Made by a program: the position numbers and the translations under genes. Below are positions 56,101-64,000 of a DNA stretch of 64,000 nt, piece after piece. How positions within the stretch are numbered: position 1 is the first letter of the stretch; each line of letters begins with the position of its first letter. A model generated the notes under the pieces. The model saw nothing but the letters and a program-made list of their open reading frames with translations. It did not search any database and had not been told where the DNA came from. Origin of the DNA: Isoetes taiwanensis (Eukaryota; Streptophyta; Lycopodiopsida; Isoetales; Isoetaceae); NCBI GenBank assembly GCA_021234155.1, contig JAJEKV010000020.1, positions 8,106,563-8,170,562 on the forward strand, written 5' to 3'.

Positions 56101-57748
56101 AGACAGGGTGTTTTCAGACGCTGGGTGCATTAATGAACTCGTAGGATACAGAATTTTTTGATGCGCTCTATCACTAAGTCTTAGTCTCTTTTTTTTGCTA
56201 GATTTGACTAGCACTTTCAACTAGGAGAATGCTCCTAGATGTTGAGACTTGCTGTAATTATTTGGTCTCATAGACCGTCTGGGTCTTTCTTTCTTTCTTT
56301 CTTTCCTTCTTTCTTTCTTTCTTTCTTAGCCTAGATATATTCCATTATTTTTAACCTGTTGATTAAATTCTAGAAAGATGCACTTGAAGTCCTTGCAGCA
56401 TCTGAGAATGTCCATTTAAGGCCTGGTATTGAAAGGTAACCTGCGACAAATAGGCTTATTTCTGAAGTAGCGTTCTTATTTTTATGGGATTACTACCGTT
56501 TGCAGCTTTATAGACGAGGTAACTCTCGGAGGATTGCCCCTATGCCTCCTGATCAATTGCAATAATATTGGTGAACATATATCCAGGTATATACTATCAT
56601 TGTGTATTTTCATTTTTTAGGATTAGGGAAGAGGGAATGCAATATTCCACTCTTATTGGAGCCTGAGATAACCTAGTTTGCATAATCTAGGTTTTTGCAC
56701 TGTTGTGTAGACATCATGTAGAGACTGTACAGCTTCTATGCCTTAAATCAACACAAACCTACCACCTTTACATACTAGATAACATAAAGGAAACATGCAA
56801 TTTAAACTCCAAAGATGCTTCTGCTATAGAGGGGGGATTAGCTTGTTTGGGAAACCTTTAACCAAGGACTAATTGCTTGTGTATATTTTGCAAACTACAA
56901 ATATCATACCTGTAAGTCCATTTACGTTGTGATTACCTAATGTTTGGTCTAATTTGCAATAACAACAGGTTACTTGTTCGGAGATTAGGATCAGAACGGC
57001 TCAGAAGAATTCGATTAGTTGGTGAAGAAGAAGTATGCAACAGTGCTTATGGTCAGGTTGTTCGTAATATGGGAGAGAACGCTGCTGTTGACGAGGCTTT
57101 AGCAGAAGAAATTTCCAGAGCTGGTGCATCTCTGACTACTTTAGAAAGAGAATTTATCTCCAAGTGTCAAATTTGTATATGGTATAATGGCATTTCGAAT
57201 ACTCAAGGTTGTTCATTAGGTCAATAGTTGCGGCAGAAAAGCAACGGGTTGCTGAAGAAGTCGCATTGCTCTTAAAGTTGAACAGTGTGGTGCTTGATAC
57301 AGGCTCAAAGGAAGTGTAAGTTGCCATTCCTTCCCTGTAGAGTCTTTAACAATTATACGATGTTCAAAGATGTGACGTGTTACTGCAGCTCAAGAATGAA
57401 GGTAGCGTTGTTACGAACAGGAGCTGAATTGGCTGGACTTCCTGTTGATCGTTGCATTCTATTAGCTGGTAATCATTTAGATGTACAGTCGGCCAACCGT
57501 ATCGGCATGCCTTGTGTTGTGATGCGTAGCAGGTGAGGATCTCTGCTAATAGTTAATTGGCATAGTTGTATTAAGCTTATTCATGACAATCTCGTGGTAA
57601 GTGCAAAGTAAATGCCAAAAGCAGATTCTAATGGCATTCTTTTTTCATAAGCTTGACAGCCAGAGCAGAGTTTCCAACAGCAAGTGGAGTATTTGATGAT
57701 TTTGGAGCCGGCTCGTTGACTCTATCACGTCTTAAAAAGTTTGTTTAA
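53113..57748 (+). CDS. Plastid-type HAD-like hydrolase (CbbY-like subfamily)
   Basis: Eleven exons with GT/AG borders: 53113-53345, 53768-53817, 53888-53951, 54013-54061, 54144-54212, 56374-56435, 56506-56586, 56969-57123, 57228-57315, 57389-57532, 57652-57748. They total 1092 nt in one unbroken frame (363 residues). The first ~60 residues are Ser/Leu-rich and lack acids until late, fitting a plastid transit peptide. HAD motif I reads VLMEIDGVLVDLHQFG: the usual nucleophile Asp is Glu75, while the general acid Asp77 is kept. Then come QKLGLDCAHWNEPVY, GWPSSLPTNEKGAF (cap), CLLINCNN (motif II region), KVALLRTGAELAGLP, CILLAGNHLDVQSANRIGMP (motif IV region) and DDFGAGSLTLSRL. Plant homologues of this pattern are annotated only as HAD/CbbY-like. 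Intron 5 (2.2 kb) holds a LINE remnant. The gene is convergent with the USP gene. Confidence 0.9.
55630..56327 (+). pseudogene. LINE 3' remnant in intron 5 of the HAD gene
   Basis: A + frame at 55666-55956 contains VSLSVKIEAGRAKDRAREQR then ICQLCNFGAVESEEHFSFLC, the zinc-binding tail of a non-LTR polymerase, similar in order to the LINE at 31335-32255 (HKLEIETGRW ... RLCKIC ... HHVFLAC). A second frame ends KRKSEGSAGGLRTKKIKKGQ before a stop at about 56096. The 3' end is (TTTC)n at 56284-56327. The insertion matches the gene's transcription strand. Confidence 0.7.
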
Positions 57749-58122
57749 GTTTTTATATTTTGGAGCTGGGCACGGGCTAGGAATTGTGTTTAATACACTT
57801 GCATATTTGGAGCTGGGCCATAACTTTCTCCATGGGCTGTTTAATCAAAACGTTACACTGTGCTATTTTGACATTGTTTCCTGTCAGAGATGAAATTGTG
57901 TTTGTATGTATTCCTTCTGCCGAGGCATAGACTTTCCCTCACTTTGAACTTGTTCTAGAAAGGTTCATTTGCAAGGACAACGATCAACCTTCAAAATAAA
58001 TGCCAGATTGAGGCCCATAAGATGTATTAATACATAAGTGAGACACCAATTTGTTCTAGGTAGCACATAATCTACAAAATTTCATAAACTCAACTATAGT
58101 ACACAATGGGAGCATTCCCAGG
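57749..58122. other. Convergent intergenic region between HAD and USP genes
   Basis: 374 bp between the two stop codons, AT-rich, presumably holding both 3' untranslated regions. A duplicated word TTTTGGAGCTGGGC/TTTGGAGCTGGGCC occurs at 57760 and 57808. No further gene. Confidence 0.5.
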
Positions 58123-61100
58123 TCAAGACTGTTGAATGGCTTCCACATCAGCATTCCTTATTGATCTCTGAGAGAAAAAAATTTGAAGTTGTTTAATCAT
58201 GTCTCCTTTTACAGATGCTGGCACTTCGTGGAGTAACGAGTCTTTAACTTCAAGAATCAAGTCCTCTCTGCATAAAACATAAAGAGTTATTGTTAATATT
58301 CTCAAATCCGAACCAGCTAGAATTCCACACATCTATACTTTTACATTAGATACCTTGAAATCTTGCTCAACTCATCAGATGCTCGACGCCGTTTGGCCTT
58401 CCTAAGGGACTCCCTTACAACATCACACCAGCCAGATGCAATCAACTTTTCACGGCCATCTTTCTCGAGCCTGGAAATAAAAATGTCAAATGAGTCTCCC
58501 GTTACAAAAATTGTACCAAATTCAGCCAAAAAATATGCAAAACGCTTACATAATTTTCAGCTCAGAAATGTCTACTTTCTCTTGCACTGCTTTCCTTTTC
58601 TGTGATGTAGTGCCAGAAACAGCACCTTCAATATGTTCTAATGGTGTGGATGAATGGGTCTCTGAAGGCAAGCTGGCTTCAATATATCCTAATGGTGCGG
58701 ATGAATGGCTGCTCTCATGCTTGCAGAGCTCAGCGTTTTCTATTTGTCCCGTCCTGCATAAGATGCTGGAGCGGCATTCAGCATTATTTGTTTCCTCAGA
58801 AAAACTTTCACCTGTGCTTGGTACAAGCCTTGGGCTGCAATCAATGTGCCTTTCACTTAGCACATTTTCGTCTTCTACTGTAACTTGAATGCTATTTGGA
58901 TTATCTTCCACACTGGAAGGGACACAATGGGCCGGCAGATCATGTCCGGGTTTTTCAAGGCATGAACCCTGCACAGCAGTCTCAGCACCATCAATGTTCT
59001 GGGCACCACTATGTATATTGTTATTCTGCTCAATCCCTGCCATTGGTTCTGATGCAAGATCACTATCATCGGATTGTTTGGACTCATTTTGGCTTGTGTT
59101 TTGAAGCTTATCATCAGTTTGGGTTGTAGCTGGAACTTTACTCTTAGATATACTGAACTTGACATGAATCTTAGGCCCATTCACAACAGCCACATTTCTC
59201 GGCTTTTTATTAGCGGGCACCTCCACCCGACTGAGCTTGCATCTTAGAGGTTGTGGGAGACAAGGATCAGTGTCAGGAGTCGTAGGAGGAGAAGGAGTAG
59301 ATGATGTAGCAGATATAATTTTTGCTGCTGAAATCCTCGGCCTCAAATTGCTACGTACATAAAAAAGTATGTACGCATTTTCTGCAAGTACCGTCTGTGC
59401 ACTCACCGCTGTTACATGAGCATCATTGCAGCAATACCATCTTCCATTTGCATCCTGGGGAAATTTTAATCAACAAGAACTTTAATATTAGAAATGACAG
59501 AAATGTTGACATGGACTATTAAAATTACCTTCACGTATGCATAATAATGTCCAGAGTACTGAGAGCCGCCATCATGTACAACTATGCCATATAATGAATA
59601 GTCTGGATGCAAATCCTGGTAAATAAACACACAAAAGTGAGTAAAAAACTTGATAAACTAATTTATAGGAGAAATCATTAAACTAATGCATGCAAAACAT
59701 AGCAATCAAATCATCATAATGACTTATGTTAAAACCAGGATAGAACATACAGATAGAACACACCAGGAATGCAAGAAATGTAATAACAATGGACAAGTTG
59801 ATGACCTAGATTTAGAGGCTCCAAATTCAAGAGTAGACAAAATAAAAGAGAATAACAAGGTGATAATGCCTAAAGAAGAATGCCTTTCCATGCTAAAAGA
59901 TGGAGCACATGATAGGGCACATGAATTACCTTGCTGGCTTTGCACATGTAGCCTGACAAATGTATTTTCTCCTCAAAGACAATATGGCGATCTATTTTCC
60001 CACCAAGGAAGTTCTCAAATCGCTGATTTTTCATAATAAGCATTATCCACTGAGAAACAGTGAGTCTAAAGGACGAAAATAAATATATTGAAACTTACCT
60101 TTAACTGTATAACCAACACATTAGGCGCTTGAAATATTGACATTTGTTTTCGTGCAGGAGACAGCTTTTTGCACCTGCGACAAACAAGGTACAGCAGCAT
60201 ACAGATTCATCAGGAAACCAACGAGTTTTGTTGTTTCCTGAATAGCAGAAATCTTACACTAACATAAAACACAATACATCAGTTTACATGCACACGTCAC
60301 ATAGCCTCATGGTGACAGCTCTCCAATTCATGAGGCTGTTATAATCTTTCTTCCTTAAAAGAGGTCTATTTCCTTAGCTCAAAGCACTACTAAGTTTATT
60401 TGTATCCATCAGGCAATAGACAAAAGGTATTAGCAAACATGAAATCCCAACCATTTTACGAACGTAGCCTAAGACAAAGAAAGTTCTCTTTAAAGGAAGG
60501 CTCTACAAATGAATGAAAAGGTGACTGAATCGGCAATTTTGACACCACGTGTGTTAAACTCTTATGGCACCAGATTCCACTGAACAGAACGTCATCAAAA
60601 TTATGAAACTCTAATTCATGGGACTTGTTTCATAAACCCAGATCCCATACTTTACTCATGCTATAAGATCCAAAGTATTCTTACTTGTTAATCAACTTAA
60701 AGTTTCTGTAAAGAAGGGGGCGAACAAGGAGCATCTACACGTGGAGCAGTACCCCACCAATTCTGTCCTAGTGGGTTTTGATTGAAAGAGGGTTGCCAAC
60801 TGCACGAAGTTAGATTGATTCTGCAACAGGTGTTCTTTATAAGACATTCTTGAGACTCTGAGCCATGCACAACAAAAGATTATTCAGTCAAACATCATTC
60901 CTTGTAGAACAGGAACCAGTCTGCAATAAGGCATCTCTACACTAAGGGGCCCCTCCTGACAGACATGAATGTAGACATGAACGTAGACAGAGTTGTGATG
61001 CAGCCTATGAGTACAGACAAAAAGGGCAATGTCCATTTGAAGTTTGTCCTAGGTAAAAAAAACAGTCTGGATTGTTTATTCTCACTGACTCCGACCACAC

Positions 61101-62249
61101 TCTGTTCACTATACAGCTCAACAACAAGCCGCAAGCAAACAGCATAATGATCATCATGAAATTGAACTTGGTGCACTATCAGCAGATAAATTTTCTGAAG
61201 AATAAATATTTGTTTTAGGAAAAAACTTTATCTTATCTTATCAAAATAAAATAAAAATAATTGCAGCACGCTATAATTTCATAGCAGTTTCCCCTAAACA
61301 CGACAATGTAGTTGATCCTTTGAGCAAGGTAAAAGTAAGAAAAAGTCTGTATTGTGCTCCTATATAAGTTTGACCAGAATTTTCACACTGCAAGCAAAAG
61401 CTACTCTTGAGCATGTTGATCACTACTAGACATTCTCTAAACAGATTTCAAGATGTAAGAAGACATAAGCTCAAAAAAGCCAAGACACGTACTTTTCACA
61501 TTGGTATTTGTTGTTGCCATCAAGAAACTCGGCCTGAAAAAATTTGCACAGAGCCTCCTTCACAGAACTCACATGCCAAAGATCAAGGCTCAAGTCCATG
61601 ATATCATCCTGCTTGTTAGATTCCATGGTACATGTCAAGCACCTAATCTGGTTCTGCACTATTCCGCCAAAAATTTCTTTCATCACTGTGTGTGGCTCTT
61701 CCTTTGGGCTACATTTCTCACTTTGTTTGCACAAATGCTTTGACTGCAAAATTTTATTATGTATTCTCACACACGCATTGTTACATGCATCAATGGCATA
61801 ACGTAAGAGCTCATGTGCATCTTCTTGACGTCCACTGCGGAAATGCTTCGCAAAAATCTGAAGACATCTATAAATCTTGGATGGTGTGTCTACAGCTGCC
61901 TCTGCACTCAGGAGAGATGCAATTCTTGTCTCTAGTAAGCAAAAAGGACAAGATGAATTATTCAATGGTTTTGTAATATCACCTGCACGACAGAAGGATA
62001 AAGATTATTGTTAACTTTACACGTCAGAAAATAAAAGAGCAAAAGAGATTCAAGAACTAAATCACAAAACTTACATTGTGAAGAGTGTAATTTTCGAAGA
62101 CAGAAATCTGCAAGCGGTGGTGTGTATGTAAGGCACTGGAGCACGCTATTCAAATAGCAAGTATTACCGAGATTCCTAAGACCTGAAGGTCGGCTTTTGC
62201 GCCGCCACTCCTCTGGCCAGGTTATATGCAATGGGGGGACACAAGCCAT
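58123..62249 (-). CDS. Ubiquitin-specific protease (UBP, USP family)
   Basis: Removes ubiquitin from target proteins. Eight exons with GT/AG borders: 62249-62075, 61982-61493, 60174-60099, 60022-59930, 59615-59529, 59454-58550, 58470-58354, 58267-58123. They make 2088 nt in one frame (695 residues). The catalytic Cys box [18 protein letters not shown] gives Cys31, the His box [15 protein letters not shown] gives His301, and WYCCNDAHV supplies the third residue (Asn317 or Asp318). A zinc-finger pair is visible as RCLTC and QCEKCKKL. After the ~335-residue catalytic domain comes a long Ser/Thr/Glu-rich, probably disordered tail, then a basic segment ([14 protein letters not shown]) and an end EAIQQS. 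The short N-terminus before the Cys box and the long tail resemble plant UBP23/UBP25-like and animal USP36/42-like enzymes. The exact paralogue is not decided. Confidence 0.92.
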
Positions 62250-63365
62250 ATAAAATTTTGAATTGGAGACAAAAAGTACCGAGTAAAAACGAATTCGGTC
62301 CTCAATACTTCAGCAAGAGCTGCATTTCAACAACAGACTCCTCTGAGGTAATACAAGAAATGAATATGAAACTTATTCTTGGAGAATCTGATGTACGCTT
62401 TGAATTCTGATACTTGCAGTCCAGAATTACTAGTTTCTGCCGAATTGAAAAAAATGGCTTCTCAAGCGCGAACCTAGACCTCTATTTAGAACCTTGCTCA
62501 TAAAAGATTAAACCGGAGCTCTTTATAAAACTGAACCCAAAAACCTAATCTCTGTTTTACAGCCGCATTGCCATAAAACTTCAAAATTGAAACAATATAC
62601 TGAATAAATCTGTGACGACTTCAAAATCGATGGATAAACACCATTCTTCCTGTGTTCTTGCTGTAGTTACTATAACTCATAAAGCGATACAAATAATAAG
62701 CTGAAATGCTTGTCCCCGGCAACCCTAACAAAGAAAAAAACACTAGAATACTTGTCTTTATATGTCGGACTCGATTCTTGACCAATTCTCTGCAAAATTT
62801 TGGAGGGCGAGGCTCCTTGTGTGAGCGGCCGGAGCCGTTTCTGGGCCTAGGTGTCGCAGCAGAAGCTTCGGATAGTGGAAAACTAGTTAATTTGGAGTAT
62901 GCGTGTGGCCAAGGGAGGGATTTAATCTGCTGACGTGGGCCGAATCGGGTCGTTTTATCTTCGTGCGCACCTGGCCATTTCAAGTACAGGTCGTCACTAT
63001 CTTGCCGGTAAAATTCTCCCCCCTAAAATTGGGGTCTTCAAGTTAAATATTAATATATGTTTTTTCCAAGGATTATGGGTTTATTTCGTGGGATTGAATA
63101 TGGGTCGTTGATCTTCAGCATATCCCGCGCATGATGCCACATCAACGGCTGCCATTTTTTCCACACAAAAATGCTTTGCCACTTTCTAAGGTCGATTCGA
63201 AACATGCCAAACATATAATTTCATCATCCATTAAATTTGGAACCTTTGCCCATCACCGTCATATATGAACCTTTGCACATCACCGCGATACACTTCAAAC
63301 CCATGGCTGAAACAAAACAATCAAAAAACAAGCTCCGTCTCATGGCATAGCTGTGGCAATAGTGA
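62250..63365. other. Upstream flank of the USP gene, no other gene seen
   Basis: Minus-strand frame 62983-62621 (120 codons) lacks motifs and is likely chance. The stretch at 62800-62990 is GC-richer and could be the promoter/leader of the USP gene. Confidence 0.35.
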
Positions 63366-63947
63366 TTGCCAATGAAAAAACATGCACTCCAAAGCTCCAT
63401 ACCTCCAACTGGAAGAAAACTCAATCGAATTCTAATAATACAACTGCCCACGATTCAATACACAATACTACCGTCAATACCAAAAAGAGAATGCATAAAA
63501 ACACCCCCTGTCAGCTCTGAGACCCAAAATCAAATAACCCAAACCGGGTTGAAAGGATGGCAAATCCACGAAACCAAAATGCAGAAAAAACCGAAACCCT
63601 GCTTCGAACTGCCGCAAATTCAGAACCCACGAAAGTGGATAAAATACGCCACAACCCACCAAAGGAGGCGCCGGATCTTCAAGGCTAAGGATGAATCCAG
63701 GAAAAAAGGGATGGATGAGCAGAAAACGCTTCAGTTCCGCTCCTTAACTGGACTTTCAAATCTTTTCACGAAAAAGCCCATATTGCTGGATATGTTGTTC
63801 GGCCGCTCCTTAACTGGACTTTCAAATCTTTTCACAAAAAAGCCCATGTTGCTAGATATGCTGTTCGGCCGCCATAGCTTCAGCTCCGGAACAACATTAT
63901 CTACAGCTGTTCAAGACTGCCCTGAACAACTGCACAAAGCGGAATAA
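63366..63947 (+). CDS. Possible small protein gene with an internal 22-residue repeat, unidentified
   Basis: An ATG-initiated frame of 193 codons, Lys/Arg/Gln-rich in its first 125 residues (QNPRKWIKYATTHQRRRRIF). It then has two adjacent copies of RSLTGLSNLFTKKPxLLDML. The repeat keeps the frame (66-bp unit). No domain recognised. The coding status is uncertain, and it could equally be a 5' or 3' part of a gene reaching beyond the window. Confidence 0.3.
   Translation: MPMKKHALQSSIPPTGRKLNRILIIQLPTIQYTILPSIPKRECIKTPPVSSETQNQITQTGLKGWQIHETKMQKKPKPCFELPQIQNPRKWIKYATTHQRRRRIFKAKDESRKKGMDEQKTLQFRSLTGLSNLFTKKPILLDMLFGRSLTGLSNLFTKKPMLLDMLFGRHSFSSGTTLSTAVQDCPEQLHKAE
63737..63868 (+). repeat. 66-bp tandem duplication
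   Basis: Copies at 63737-63802 and 63803-63868, beginning CCGCTCCTTAACTGGACTTT, differ at about four or five positions. Confidence 0.85.
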
Positions 63948-64000
63948 GGAGACGTCTAGCCCTCTTGATTCGCCATCCATCCTACCTAGCAGAGGTCGTT

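Overview
The window is nuclear DNA of a land plant. It has spliced genes with GT/AG introns, plant-type organelle targeting sequences, a chromodomain Ty3/gypsy retrotransposon, CACTA and hAT DNA transposons and several LINE remnants. The aquaporin at 33558-35195 carries the mixed TIP/PIP pore signature (His, His, Ala, Arg) that I recall for the HIP subfamily, which is reported from mosses and lycophytes and not from seed plants. Together with the heavy repeat load, this makes a lycophyte or another seed-free plant the best guess. That is an inference; no species is identified.

Layout. 1-4400 is a strongly T-rich tract without credible genes, ending with a 40-bp direct repeat and a long hairpin. 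4460-6550 holds two 67-bp hairpins, a TATA-like box and a decayed coding block. 6823-14066 is a decayed chromodomain Ty3/gypsy element (gag, protease, RT, RNase H, integrase, chromodomain, 3' LTR). No matching 5' LTR was seen. 15121-15884 is a non-autonomous hAT element with an 8-bp target duplication. 16480-17380 has a LINE remnant and an inverted-repeat element.

18047-25550 is the first gene cluster. It contains a broken F-box gene (-), a peptide deformylase of the mitochondrial PDF1A type (-), and, head to head with the deformylase, a zinc-free MDR / enoyl-reductase-like gene (+) whose second exon is frameshifted. 26880-33300 is repeat-dominated: LINE fragments, a diverged dispersed repeat, and an array of ~440-bp units each containing a 71-nt tRNA-like Pol III promoter module, interrupted by a LINE with a 5-bp target duplication. 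33558-35195 is the HIP-like aquaporin (-). 36446-37279 is a transposase-like remnant. 38000-39060 is a GC-rich block of unknown nature.

39985-42110 is a second, very decayed Ty3/gypsy pol, split within its RNase H region by a 757-bp CACTA-like insertion. 45193-52485 is a 7.3-kb CACTA-type transposon with long inverted subterminal regions. It carries an FCP1/NIF-like (HAD) phosphatase fragment rather than a recognisable transposase.

53113-62249 is the second gene cluster. An 11-exon, 363-residue plastid-type HAD-like hydrolase (+) is convergent with an 8-exon, 695-residue ubiquitin-specific protease (-). The clean reading frames of the deformylase, aquaporin, HAD and USP genes contrast with the frame-broken F-box and MDR genes. 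The most interesting items are the phosphatase-carrying CACTA, the tRNA-like array, the HIP aquaporin, the precisely nested CACTA-in-gypsy insertion, and the repeat shared by the upstream regions of the F-box gene and the PDF/MDR pair.
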